DNA from: Geosiphon pyriformis
Lineage: Eukaryota > Glomeromycota > Glomeromycetes > Archaeosporales > Geosiphonaceae
Assembly (NCBI GenBank): GCA_016748015.1
Contig: JAAOMT010000514.1
Span: 150,282-214,281, forward strand
Length of the DNA stretch: 64,000 nt
Direction of reading: 5' to 3'
Under the pieces are notes generated by a model, which ran no database searches, was not told the origin of the DNA, and saw only the letters and a program-made list of their open reading frames with translations. The position numbers were made by a program, and so were the translations under genes. This document shows positions 1 through 10,641 of this stretch, in pieces; the stretch's first letter is position 1; every line of letters begins with the position of its first letter.

Positions 1-228
1 CAGATGAGCAATTCCTGGGAAAGAGTTGACATTTACTACAACATAACTATACAAAGTAACTGGCACAGAATTGGCTATTCTACTTATAAGCCCAGCAGTT
101 CAAATTATAGGAGATAATTTGAAAATAAATTCAATTATTGGAGGTTCAATTACTTCTAGAAAACGTGAATTTGTAACCAACAGACATTTACAACATTCAA
201 AAAAAGAGACCAAAAACTTCTGGTAACA
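1..228 (+). repeat. 5' LTR, right end only (family A)
   Basis: This stretch matches 8965-9190 almost base for base and ends in GGTAACA, the inverted partner of the TGTTACC that opens the 3' LTR. The left part of the LTR is outside the window. Scattered differences between the two LTRs, mostly transitions, show that the insertion is not recent. Confidence 0.92.
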
Positions 229-247
229 TTTGGTGCTCTTCCACGGA
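229..247 (+). other. Primer-binding site for minus-strand DNA synthesis (family A)
   Basis: Two bases after the LTR end comes TGGTGCTCTTCCACGG, which starts with the complement of a tRNA 3' CCA end. Family B elements have TGGTGCTCCCTGTGAGG at the same place (11,524 and 19,066), so the two families appear to use different primer tRNAs. The tRNA identity was not determined. Confidence 0.75.
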
Positions 248-273
248 AACAACACAGCAAAAACAATTTCAAA

Positions 274-1110
274 GTGGTGACCACACCAGATGCAACAACT
301 TTAAAGTATTACCAGTCAATTTACATCTACTGCAAGCAAAGATTCAACATCTCAGACGGAATTGAAGTTATCAAGAAATTAGTATACCAATATATTAAAA
401 ATCGCATTAACAATTATTTTTTTGGAAATTACAACATCTCAGAAGTTAGAAGTAATCTTTACAATAATTTAGTGCACTATTTACAGTTGAGAACTGAAGA
501 CCTTAACAGTAAAACACTTGCCACTTACTTTCAAGAACTTAATTTTAACATTATCAAGTACTGTGAAGAAACATATCCAGTGCAGTCTCAATACTCTATT
601 GATTTTGAATCAGAGACAAAAACAAGTAACAAAAACAAACAAAAATTGAAGCAATACTCAAGAACCATCCCAAATACTCCAATACTACCAAAAACAACTG
701 CCAAACACTTGCAAACACCTGAACAAAGAACCAGTGTCAAATTATCACTTTCTATTACACCATTTTTAATTTCACTTGTTCAACCACAAACACCAAGTTT
801 ACCACTTAAATGTTTCTCCAGACCAGAAGATTACCAGTCATCTAGAAATCCTACTCAACAGCAGGAACCAATATCAACAAGTGCCAATATCATTGATTAC
901 TTACAAGAAAATGAAAGTAATCATTCAGAGAGTCTGGAAAGTGAAGAAACTAAATCAGAACAAAAAGAAACTACAGAAAATGAAGAAAAAATAACAACTG
1001 CTTACATTGCAAAGATTCTAGAATTTACTAATAAAGATAATGATATCAGTCTCAAGAATAACTTGACAAAGTTCAAAAAGCAGGAGATGCAAATAGTTGG
1101 ATTACAGTAA
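274..1110 (+). pseudogene. Gag, N-terminal part (family A)
   Basis: The open frame begins at a GTG inside AAAGTGG. No ATG lies between the primer-binding site and this point, and the first in-frame methionine codon comes only about 270 codons later. The same AGTGG start is found in the family-B gags at 11,584, 14,975 and 19,128. The product is rich in Gln, Asn, Ser and Lys, with an acidic Glu/Ser stretch near residues 210-240, and has no enzyme motif. After about 1060 the gag core continues in another frame, so the ORF end at 1110 is a frameshift artefact. Function as capsid is inferred from position. Confidence 0.7.
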
Positions 1111-2100
1111 GAATGCTTAAAGCAATCCCATATTTTCTCTAAAGAACTGCAGGAGAATGGTTTGAAAACTTAGAAGAACTATTTGAAAACTGGTAAGCAT
1201 TTAAAGATGCTTTCTTACAACAATTCACTGACAACAACATCTCTATTACTCTCCATAATTGCTTTCGCAATATCAAACAAGAAACATTTGAAACTGTTAT
1301 AACTTATCTTGGAAGATTCAACAAACTTCTTCGATGGATTTGACAATTGGAAACCAATGATTATTATTCTGATGCTCAGATTCTGAACCAGTTTATAGCA
1401 GAGTTAAAAGACAAACTGATTAAGAAAGTCTGTCCACATGCTCCAGCAGACTTAGCAACTGCCATCAGACATACAAAAAACTATGAAATGGCTATGGAAG
1501 AAGCAAACCACACCAAACTCATCAACTTAGCTATTGGAGAAACCAGTTCAGCAGCTGAAAAGAAAATAAACCAACTCACAAAAAAGGTTAAAAGCTACTT
1601 CACAAACAAACAACAACAGCAACAACAATCACAAAGATATCAACTCCCACAATGACGCAACCAAAACAATTTTGGATTACCCTCCAACAACCAACCTCAA
1701 AATTGTCATTATTGTGGAATTTCAGAACACTGGAAACGAGATTGTAGGAAATTACAAAGAGACCAACAAAATAGGAGTAATCAACATTATTTTTTACCAC
1801 AACAATCTTATTACCAACCTCTACTACCAACTTATTATTCACCAAGACCCCAAAATCAAAACAATTACTATCAACCAGCTCTACAACCAATGCAGCAACA
1901 ATATCAGCAACCTTTACCAATTCAGCAATATTAGACACAACCTTTTCAACAATATTAAATACCAGCCAGAAGATTGGTTCAACATAACCAATTCACATCT
2001 CAAAATTAATTTCAAAATAATAACAATAGAATCAACCCAAATAACTAATTAGTTCCCCAAAATTCTGGTCAGCAAAGACCAAATTATTTTTACACTCAAT
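1060..2100 (+). pseudogene. Gag, capsid C-terminal part with CCHC zinc knuckle (family A)
   Basis: In the shifted frame the text runs through a typical retrotransposon gag pattern (a WF-EN-L segment and then LQQF) and is broken by TAA, TAG and TGA. A clear 102-codon piece lies at 1347-1655. At about 1709-1754 a zinc knuckle of form CX2CX4HX4C is readable (CHYCGISEHWKRDC). Before and after it the sequence is Gln/Asn/Tyr-rich. Family B has equivalent knuckles near 13,216 and 16,508. The knuckle would bind element RNA during packaging. Confidence 0.75.
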
Positions 2101-2114
2101 CCAGTTATTTAACA

Positions 2115-2627
2115 ATGACTAAAGAATCGAATTTTCAACAAACTGCACTTTCTGAAAATGAAGCTGCAGTACCAAGAACAAACCCTTCCAACCATATCAT
2201 TCTACCAGTTCAAATTGCTCAAAATGCCAACCACTCAGATATATTTCCATTCGAATTTGAAGCAAATGAATCACCATTCTTGCTTAATAATGCAACAGCT
2301 AATAAACAAAAAGCTATCACTGCTATGTACATTGAAGCCACAATAGAAGAAAAACCCATCCGATTAATTCTAGACAGTGGATCAACTAGAAGTATTATCA
2401 CTTACCAGTTAATACAGCAACTTCAAAAAACTGTTGACAAACCAGCCCAAACTGTAATTGTTACAGCAGATAGTATAAAAAAGACACCAGTAAGAGAAAT
2501 TGACAATTTTCCATTCATCATTGATGGAATCACCATTCTAGTTAAAGTGCTAATCATGAATACACCCCAATACCAAGCTCTGGTCGGAAATGATTGGCTT
2601 CTTAAAGCCAATGCAAACTTAGATTGA
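2115..2627 (+). pseudogene. Retropepsin-like aspartic protease (family A pol start)
   Basis: The active-site block is LILDSGSTRSII, followed about 70 residues later by a hydrophobic run and ALVGNDWLL, the usual second half of a gypsy protease. The enzyme would cut the Gag-Pol polyprotein. The ORF ends at TGA in a context LD-stop-ETQEL. The two family-B copies have LDWNMQEL and LDWNIQEL there, so the stop replaces a TGG tryptophan codon. The downstream cysteine-rich, dUTPase and RT domains lie in the same frame, so they once formed one pol ORF. The true N-terminus is uncertain. Confidence 0.88.
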
Positions 2628-3446
2628 GAAACTCAAGAACTAAAAATCTCATATCAAGGACAATACACTATAGTATCTGCTATTTGTAGTACTTTCAACA
2701 AACAATCAGAAAAAGCCCCAGTATTTGAATTTGAAGAGGAGAAAGAAATGCCACTTACTGAAACCTAAATGGCACTTGGATCAACATTCAACTGGACTGA
2801 GAAAACAGAACAAGAGATTTTTGAAGAATCAAGAAGATAGAAGAAAGTTAGATATTCTACTCCAGAACCATAGAAACAACCACCCTATATTCCACTTAAA
2901 TACAAAGATTGCAACAAGAAACTTTCATCAATGGGAGCATGTATTTCTCCAGAAGAGGAATATGAAACTCATACCTATTACTTTTGCAAAGCATGCTATA
3001 GAAAACGATTTGGATCTCCAAAAAGAAGTGGAAAATAGGACAATACACCTTGTCTTACATGTGGAGATATGTTACCAGAAGAATGCAACTGGATTGATGT
3101 TGCAATGAAAGGAGGAGTATGTGATCAAACCTGTCAATATGCTCTATCAATTTCGGAAAAAGTCAAAAGAGGAACACCATTTGATGCAGTATACAACAGT
3201 GCTCTCAATAAACTTTACCACTATCCTCATGATGCTGAAATGATTTTTGACCTAACAATAGCATTAATCAATGGAGCCACCCAAAAAGATGTTCACCAAA
3301 TGAAAGAAGCTAAATACATTAAGTATACTATGGAATTAGCTGGATTTGATTATGAAGATGAAGTAGAAACCTACCACCAAATTGCAAACCACACATACTT
3401 GACTCAAGAAACTCAAATTCAATGATTAGAGCAAATAAACATTCAA
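2628..3446 (+). pseudogene. Cysteine-rich pol region between protease and dUTPase (family A)
   Basis: In the protease frame, broken by several stops, this stretch has a first group near 2863-3080 (DCNKKLSSMGAC, FCKAC, CLTCGDMLP) and a continuous piece at 3069-3425. It then runs into the cluster CEECIMLCDNKWCPEC at the head of the dUTPase ORF. Paired CxxC motifs suggest two or more zinc-binding ribbons. Homologous pieces occur in family B at about 14,605-14,698 and 17,704-17,960, so the region is a conserved part of these elements. The stop at about 3036 (GK-stop-DNTPCL) is TGG in the copy at 17,850 (NKWDNMPCL). No family name is recognised. Confidence 0.65.
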
Positions 3447-4052
3447 TTGTGTGAAGAATGCATCATGCTTTGTGATAACAAATGGTGTCCAGAATGCTAT
3501 GCTTTTAGCATTCTCCTGCCAGAGGAGAATGATGAAAATGAAATCAAATTTAGAGTATCCGAACTAGTAGAAAAACTACCAACCACCCCCATTTATCTTC
3601 TTAAAAAGCAATCACCTCTACAACTTAAATATTTTGACAACCATGGCCAAGAAATCAGACCAGAAAAAGCACACGAAATTGATGCTGGATATAATCTAAA
3701 ATACCCAGAAAAAGATACTTTGATTCTCCAACTAAAGTCCTTGACAAAAATCAATCTCAAAATTGCTCTTGAAATACCACCAGGAGCAATGGTTCAAATT
3801 GCCTTCAGATCATTATTGGCAAGCAAAGGAATCAATATTAGAGAAGAAGTTATAGATGTAGGATACACTGGAAACATTATCATCATGTTACAGAATGAGA
3901 CAGACAAACCATTCAAAATTGAACATGCTGAAAAAATTGCTCAAGCAATTTACTTACCCTTAATCAACATTTTGGGTTTACAATCAGTAAACAACAGAAA
4001 ACAATTGGGAAAAAGTGAAAGAGGAACTCAAGATTTTGGTTCAACTGAATGA
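3447..4052 (+). pseudogene. dUTPase domain inside gypsy pol (family A)
   Basis: All five motifs of trimeric dUTPases can be read. Motif 1 is DAGYNL (residues 79-84). Motif 2 is PPGAMVQIAFRSLLASKGI (111-129). Motif 3 is VIDVGYTGNI (135-144), with the catalytic Asp kept. Motif 4 is AEKIAQAIYLP (161-171). Motif 5 is RGTQDFGST (192-200). The enzyme hydrolyses dUTP to dUMP and would limit uracil incorporation during reverse transcription. It sits between protease and RT in the same frame and is preceded by a CxxC cluster. It is closed by a TGA, with RT continuing in frame afterwards. No stop interrupts the core domain. Confidence 0.88.
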
Positions 4053-5470
4053 TTTACAGTTCCAGTAAACATAGCTCTTAATACACAAAATGAATCTTAC
4101 CAGATTCTTCAACTTCTCCAGCCAATTATCATTTCACCTTTTGGAGAACATCACGAAATTTACACTTGCTCAAAACCCACTACTACACAACAAATCTTTG
4201 AATCCAATGAACAAATCTGTTTGAAGCATGAAATCTCAATTCCAAACGTTTATATTCTCAAAAGAATGAAAAAATTTTGAGTTATATTCTACAACCCCAA
4301 TAATTACCCTATTGTTTTATTAAACAAATTAGAGATTGGAATCATACACAGCAATATTTTTCAAAATGAAAACTCTCAAATTGTCTCTAATTTCATCGAA
4401 ATTGTAAGGCACAATCTACTCTCAAATCCAAATATTATTCTTACTACTGAAAACTACCACTTTTTGGAAGAAAAACTCTTTCGAATCAAAATGGGTCTCT
4501 TAGAACCTCAACAACAAAGACAATTGAAACAATTGATAACTGAATTTGCACATATATTTGCAAAAGACAACAATGACCTGAGAAAAACGAATATGGTTCA
4601 ACATCAGATCCATACAGGAGATGCTCCACCAAAATGTCAGCAAGCTTACAGAGTGCCATTTGCTAGCCACCAAATCATCAGAGAAGAAGTCCAGAGAATG
4701 CTCAATAACGGATTGATTCAACCATCAAGAAATCCTTGGGCTTCATCAGTAGTTCTTGTCAAAAAGAAAAATAAAAAAATCAGATTTTGTGTTAACTATT
4801 ACCAATTGAACAGTGTGACAATTGGAGATGTCTACCCTCTTCCAAGAATTGATGACATGCTAGATGCTCTAGGAAAAGCCAAGTTTTTCTCAACTTTAGA
4901 CTTGGAAAGTGAATACTGGCAAGTCAAAATGAACTCAAAAGACCGACCCAAAACAGCATTCACCACCCAAGGAGGAAACTATGAGTTCAATGTTATGCTT
5001 TTTGAACTCTACAATACACCAGCAACATTCCAAAAACTCATAGATATTGTATATGAAGGATTCTTATGACAATCAGTAGTTGTTTATCTTGATGACACTG
5101 ATGTATACTCACCAAGCTTTAAAGCCTACTTCATTCACCTGCGAGAAGTTTTTCAATGATTACGGAAAGCAAAATTAAAGTTAAACATTGAAAAATGTCA
5201 CTTTGGAAAAACAAACTTGATTTTTCTTGAACACATAGTTAATAAAAATAGAGTCAAACCAAATCCAAAAACAATCAGTGCTGTCAAAAACTTTCAAACT
5301 CCCAAAAATACCACAGAACTATGAGAATTTGTAGGATTAGCCTCTTACTATTAAAAATTCATAAAAGGATTCTCAGAAATTGCCAGACCACTCAATTATC
5401 TTACCAACAAAAATGTATCATACAAATAGACTGAAAAACAACAAAAAGCTTTTGAAACTCTTAAAACAAA
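4053..5470 (+). pseudogene. Reverse transcriptase (family A)
   Basis: The best open piece is 4464-5069. It contains the fingers motif LVKKKNKKIRFCVNYYQLN, the palm aspartate block STLDLESEYWQVKM, and then GFL. After a TGA the frame reads VVVYLDD, the catalytic YxDD box, at about 5077-5097. The thumb and connection continue to 5470 through further stops, several at places where related RTs have Trp or Arg. The part before 4464 is a linker after dUTPase with one TGA near 4278. The catalytic residues are still present, but the copy cannot make a full protein. Confidence 0.9.
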
Positions 5471-5471
5471 A

Positions 5472-5897
5472 TTGACAACAGTCCCAGTTTTTGTTTACCC
5501 AGACTTCAACAAACGGTTTCAATTAGCCATTGATGCTTTACACATAGCATTTGATGCCATCTTATCACAATTAGATGAAAATGGGCAAGAACAAGTCATC
5601 ACCTATGCTAGTAGAACACTCAAACCAACAGAATTAAAATATGGCTCAACTAAATTGGAAGCTGTCACAGTCATCTGGGCTTTTACACATTTTCAATAAT
5701 ATCTGAAGAATGGAAAAGAATTTGACATAATAACGGACAATATTGGCTTCAAATGGCTCAATAAAAAGAAAACTGAACAAAGTGCCAAACAGTCTTAATG
5801 GAATGACTTCCTAGCAGACTACAGATATATTGTACACCACAAACCAGAAAAACTACATACCAATGTTGATAGCCTTTTAAGAATGAGACAAAATTAA
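5472..5897 (+). pseudogene. RNase H domain of gypsy pol (family A)
   Basis: The open piece 5472-5699 reads FQLAIDALHIAFDAILSQ, then VITYASRTL and EAVTVIWAFTHF, matching the D...E half of a gypsy RNase H. It is cut by a TAA in HFQ-stop-YL, then continues with the DN and HKPEKLHTNVDSLLR segments to about 5890. It removes RNA from the RNA:DNA hybrid in reverse transcription. It is in frame with RT. The integrase starts in another frame, so a frameshift lies between 5890 and 5992. Confidence 0.85.
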
Positions 5898-5991
5898 TAC
5901 CAACAACAAATTTCATCACAACTTACCAACCTACCAACAAAATAACCAAACAAAAATAGATTCCAGAAATTACAGCAATCTTAAAAATTAT

Positions 5992-7340
5992 TTGGAGACT
6001 CTTATCATGCCAGAAAACTGGTTTTCAAGTGAAATACCTCATTTACAATACCAATTAAAACAATATTTCATACACCAGAACAAAATCTATTATAAAAATT
6101 ACAGAAACCCAAACCAACCACTCAGATTAGTACAAGAAAATGAAAAAGAAACAATTTTATACAACATGCACACAGATCCGTCTTCAGCACACTTGGGAAG
6201 AGATAGAACAATTCAAAGAACTTTTGAGCATTATTTTTGGTCTCACATGCAAAAAAACATTCGACAATATATAGAATCTTGTGATAGTTGTCAAAGAAAA
6301 GAAGGAACTCACCCCACAGAACCTTTAAATTCAATCAAAGTTGGACAACCTTTTGACAGAATTGGAATTGATTTAGTCGGACCATTACTTATCACAACCC
6401 AAAGAAATCGCTATATTGCAGTAGCAGTAGATTATCTTACCAAATGGCCTGAAGCTAGAGCCATCCAAAGAGTAGATGCAAAATCAGTAGCAAATTTCAT
6501 CTATGAAGACATTATTTGTAGACATGAATGTCCAATTGAACTTTTATCTGATTAAGGAACACATTTTGTGAACAACTTGATACAAAAAATTTGTGAATAG
6601 TTCAATATCAAAAAACCTCTATCATCACCTTATCACCCTCAAACAAATGGACTTGTAGAACGTTTTAACAGAACATTGTGTGAATCTCTAGCCAAAGTCT
6701 CAACAGACTTTGAGCAAGAATAGGATATCTTTATTCTATCAGTGTTACTAGCATACAGAATGCTAAAACAAGATACTATGAAACACACACTATTTGATCT
6801 TACTTATAAAAGAACAGCAACATTACCAATTAATTTCACAGTGGAAACATACCCAGTACAACCAATCAATAAAAAAAACTTTCAAAAAACACTCCAAAGA
6901 AGGGCCTATACTTTTCTCAATACACTAGAAGGAAAAAAAAGAATAGCAGCAACTCACATTGAACATTCTCAAGCTTAACAAAAAGATAAACATGACAATA
7001 AATTACCATCTATTATCAATGAATTTAAAGTTGGAAATAAAGTTCTCTTACACAAAACTAAGGCTGAAAAACAATGGAGTGGAAAATTTGAAAACAAATG
7101 GGATAGACCATTTTATATTCACAAAATTCTAGGCAATAGATCATACAAGTTAAGACTTGATGACAAAATACTAGCAAAAGTTGCACATGGAGACAGATTG
7201 AAACACTATTATTTCAGAAACAATTCTGAAACATTAATTCTACAAATTGATACACATTCTCTTTTAATTAATTCTGAAGATATTCCCCAAAATTTAGAAC
7301 CAATAATTATAATAGAACAACAACCAAACTTGAACACTTA
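5992..7340 (+). pseudogene. Integrase with HHCC zinc finger, DDE core and GPY/F domain (family A)
   Basis: The zinc finger is read as HTDPSSAHLG followed by CDSCQR. The core has GIDLVGPL (first Asp), LLSD-stop-GTHFVN (second Asp, with a TAA where such integrases usually have a Gln or Arg codon) and SPYHPQTNGLVERFNR (Glu). Further on come AYRMLKQDT and a GPY/F-type segment KWDRPFYIHKILGNRSYKL near 7100-7155. The enzyme inserts element DNA into the host genome. The minus-strand copy at 28,150-29,015 matches this part closely. Pieces are open at 5992-6555 and 6742-6978 in the same frame. Confidence 0.92.
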
Positions 7341-7530
7341 AATTTTACAATAATTCTTTAATAAAAACACAAAGACAAAAAAATAGTAAATAATTACAAA
7401 AAAACATCCAAACCCAAAAACAAATAAAAACCTCATATCCAAAAATAATTTTCTTTATTTTCCTTTTTCATAATTAGTCAATTTTATTAATGTTATTCCC
7501 AAAAATACTTAACAAATATCCCAAAAGTTA
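7341..7530 (+). other. Spacer between integrase and ORF3 (family A)
   Basis: AT-rich sequence with A-runs and stops in all frames. I see no gene or clear signal here. Confidence 0.5.
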
Positions 7531-8196
7531 ATGTTAGCCTTGAAAACACTTCCTAACTTATTCATAATGATTAATGGAAGTCAAATTAATTACATTCAGA
7601 AAGAAACCACAGTCCTAATAGTAAATCATCCACAGAACTATCACCCTTATAGAAGAAAAACAAGAAGTCACTCTGAAAATAGGTTACCAAGACTTTTGAA
7701 GCAAGCACTGAAAGAAAATCTTTTAATTGCCCCTATTGACATTTCACTGAATGCTACAATGCAACAAAAACTTCTACTACTTCTCAATAAACAGGACAAT
7801 GAACACACTCCTATTTATAAATACTTTTACATTGGAAAGACATTTTATGAATAAAAACTAGAACTTGAAGCAACAAATCTCACTCCTAAAGCTATACAAA
7901 AACAAATTCATAATGAATTCAAAACAGCAGCTGAATCAACAAATGCTCACTATAAACTTAGAGCAGCTTTTAGACTTTATGATTTGTTTAATACTTGTGA
8001 AAATGTTCTACAAAATCCCATACTGCAATCAATAAAAGTCCAATACATTGGCAAACTTACAGAACTGAAATTTCAACAATTTTCAGACCAGATTACTTCA
8101 ATTATTTTGGATCACTATCTCAATATCACAGATAGTGTTTGGACTTTGATGGAGCTCAGTCTTAAGGAAGAAATTATGTTACCAGTAGAATTTTAG
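7531..8196 (+). pseudogene. ORF3, unknown protein downstream of integrase (family A)
   Basis: About 221 codons run in one frame with a single internal TAA at 7852-7854. The reading continues cleanly through 7984-8196 and ends 20 bases inside the 3' LTR. The product is hydrophilic and probably helical, without signal peptide or membrane segment, so it does not look like an envelope protein. Its C-terminal half aligns by eye with the protein after integrase in the minus-strand family-B copy: FRLYDLF versus YQLYMRF, then KLTELKFQQFSDQITSIIL versus KITNAQFEELQTQIIQVIL. I do not recognise the family. Confidence 0.6.
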
Positions 8197-9190
8197 CTAT
8201 TAATTAACAGGAAAATTACCCTTATAATTCCTATAATTAATTAGTATATTAATATCATTTCAAATTATCATTTATTATTTAATCAATTATCACATATCAC
8301 GATTCAATTAAATAATCTAATTAGTATAACAGAAAGTAAGATGATCAAATTATACAATACTCTGAACTTTGTAACATTCAAAAATTTGCTGAAATTTACA
8401 GAAATTTGCCAAAATTTATAAGAAATTTGCCGAAATTTATAGAAATTTGCCAAAATTATGAATAGTTTACTCAAATTAATCAATAGTTCAGTGAAATAAC
8501 TTGTAGTTCATCAAAATGTATCTTTAATTCACTGAAATTTGAGCAAAGAGAAAAAGTGCAAGTTCATAGACTAGTACTACAACAAGTTGTATAAAAAAAG
8601 AGCTTTTTTTTTCAAGAAAATATATCTTACTTTAGATTTATCACTTAAAATCATTCCTATATACACAAAAAGAAATAAATATCAAATAATTTAAAAAACC
8701 AAATTCTTTAAATTATTGCACTTAGAAAATCTTCAAAAACCCAACTAACATTTTGAAATTGATTAGCTACCAATTTCAGTAAACTGTTAGTGACTCCAGG
8801 CCTAAATAGAAAACGTTTCTCTTGATAAAATTCTATTTCTTTTACATTTTTTTTATTTTTTTTTTCTTTTCTTATTACAATCATTAGGGTAGCCTACAGA
8901 CAAGCTTCCTGTAGAAAAGTTGACTTTCATAGCAAAGTAACTACACATTTTTAGTAAGCTTCCAGATGAGCAATTCCTGGAAAAGAGTCGATGTTTACTA
9001 CAATGTAACTATACAAAGTAACTGGCACGGAATTGGTCATTCCACTCATAAGCCCAGCAGTTCAAATTATAGGAGATAATTTGAAGATAAATTCAGTTAT
9101 TGGAGGTTCAACTACTTCTAGAAAATGTGAATTTGCAACCAACAGACATTTACAACATTCAAAAAAAGAGACCAAAAACCTTTGGTAACA
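8177..9190 (+). repeat. 3' LTR of family A (1014 bp)
   Basis: It starts TGTTACC and ends GGTAACA. It is preceded by the purine run AAGGAAGAAA, a likely polypurine tract. Its right end equals bases 1-228, and its left end equals, in reverse complement, 29,900-29,985. It contains four near-copies of AATTTGCCGAAATTTATAGA at about 8378-8455 and a pyrimidine-rich block at 8844-8880. A short LINE fragment follows directly. Confidence 0.92.
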
Positions 9191-9774
9191 CTGCTTATCA
9201 CTGGTGTGGCATCCTAATTTGCATATAGTTGCTGGCTTTACCAGTAGGCTCTCGGCTAGTGTGCACACTTATTTTATAAAAGCCTTGTATTATTACCTGT
9301 CTATTGCTATTCAGAAGCGCCTTTATGATAAACATTATTCTAGTGTGTTGTGTTTGTATTGTGGTAATGTGGAGATATTAGATCATGTGTTTTTTTGTAA
9401 GATTAGTAATTCTGTTAGGCACCAAATATTAAACTCTTACATGGCTTTATGGAAAGCTCTTTCTGGTTTTTCTTACTCCTCTTTAAGTGTGCTGCAGTTA
9501 TTATCATCTTGTGTTTTTGATTCCTCTATATTCATGACTTTTTATAAGGGTTTTGTTTTTAATAGTTGGTTTCATAAGGCTGTTTATATTTTCTATAATC
9601 TCAAGGTTGTTAGTTTGGAGATTGTCAAATTTGTGCACTCTATTAGTTTCACTTTTAGGGATAATGTTTGAATGGTTCATGCTCAACATTGTGCCTATAT
9701 AGAGAAGACTAGATTGATTTTATTGGATGGTTTGGTTTTTGTGTTGATTTCTGGTTTGGTGTCAAAGTTTTTGG
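9191..9774 (+). pseudogene. LINE ORF2 C-terminal fragment
   Basis: A 155-codon frame (9204-9671) reads WHPNLHIVAGFTSRLSASVH, then RLYDKHYSSVLCLYCGN and DHVFFC. This matches the zinc-finger end of the full LINE at 31,853-32,308 (WHPDSHLASGFTS..., RLYDRSYPSVVCLFCGD). After a TGA the text goes on to about 9774, where the next LTR begins. It is the right flank of the target into which the family-A element inserted. Confidence 0.85.
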
Positions 9775-10641
9775 TGTTACCTGAGTAGAAAAACCAAAAA
9801 ACTATAGAAAAACATAACAAAGAAACATGACAAGAAAAACGTAGTACAACTTGAGGTAACACAGAGCAAACGTGAGCAATAGCTAGCAATAACAAGCAAT
9901 AACTAGCAATAAAGAACAATAGCTAGCAATAGTGAAGCAATTAAAAGCAATTCTATAAAACCAAAAAAATATATAGAAGCAAGTAGTTGTAGAAGTTGAA
10001 AAGTCAGACAGTTAGTTAGAAATCAATTTTACTTTGTATTATACTTATCATATATCTATAGTTTGAAATACAATAAATTATCAAAACCAAATCCAATTCA
10101 CCAATTCATGTTCTCTTATCTTATGGATTTTAATTGAAATTAAAATCAGTATTTCCTACTTTTGTTCTGAAACAGATGTCATTGGCATAAATGCCTCAAA
10201 TTTTTAACAATTTGGACCAATAATTCTTGATCATGGTGATTGACAGGAACCAATTCTTTTTTTTTCTTTTTTTCTTTTTATTTTTTTCTTTTTTGGAATG
10301 GCAACATAAAAAAATTAACTGTCTTGGAATAGACTTCATGATAGTTTGGTAAAAGAGGGAAGCTCCCTCTAAGTTTTGGATATTAACATTATCTTGGTAG
10401 CTTACCAAAAAAGTAAAAAGACAACACTAGACCCTAATGACTACACTCATTAACACAGAAAAAAAAGTTCACATTTACAGAAAACATTGCAATTGACAAA
10501 AAACAAACTCTGTGCCTTATAACCAAAGAACTCAATGAGTAAATTTACAGCCAGAAATAGACCTTTAGAGACTAATAACACTGACATGACAGAAAAAGCA
10601 GACAACTTTGAAAGATAACCCAAAACTAGAGCACTAAACAT
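9775..10641 (+). repeat. Probable LTR of a third type, or truncated solo LTR
   Basis: It begins TGTTACC exactly where the LINE homology stops. At about 9865-9945 it has several short repeats built on AGCAATAACTAGCAATA, then a CTATAAAACC TATA-like box near 9952 and AATAAA near 10,073. This is the same plan as the family-B LTRs: repeat array, TATA box, then a leader. No partner LTR or clear right end is seen, so the right limit is set by the start of the next LTR. Confidence in the exact nature is moderate. Confidence 0.5.

Larger units (their letters stand above)
1..9190 (+). mobile_element. Ty3/gypsy LTR retrotransposon, family A, nearly complete but decayed
   Basis: The order is 5' LTR end, primer-binding site, gag with zinc knuckle, aspartic protease, cysteine-rich region, dUTPase, reverse transcriptase, RNase H, integrase with GPY/F domain, an extra ORF and a full 3' LTR. 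RT-RNaseH-IN is the Ty3/gypsy order. The first 228 bases repeat the end of the 3' LTR, so about 790 bases of the 5' LTR lie left of the window. From protease to RNase H the coding sequence stays in one frame and is broken by about 15 stop codons. Gag and integrase lie in other frames. The copy is inactive. On its right the element abuts a LINE fragment, so it probably landed in an old LINE. Confidence 0.93.

Noticed and set aside
1600-1938. A 112-codon minus-strand frame in gag.
   Set aside because: It is the complement of the Asn/Gln-rich gag region, with low-complexity Val/Asp text and no context. A shadow.
2115-5900. A reassigned genetic code with TGA read as Trp, because many in-frame TGA stand at Trp-like positions.
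   Set aside because: TAA and TAG interrupt the same frames, and the host genes use TGA, TAA and TAG as normal stops with no internal ones. Family-B copies have TGG at two of the positions.
8177-9190. ORF3 ending inside the LTR as proof of an LTR-encoded protein.
   Set aside because: Only the last six or seven codons enter the LTR, as is common for retroelement 3' ORFs. The family-B ORF3 stops before its LTR.
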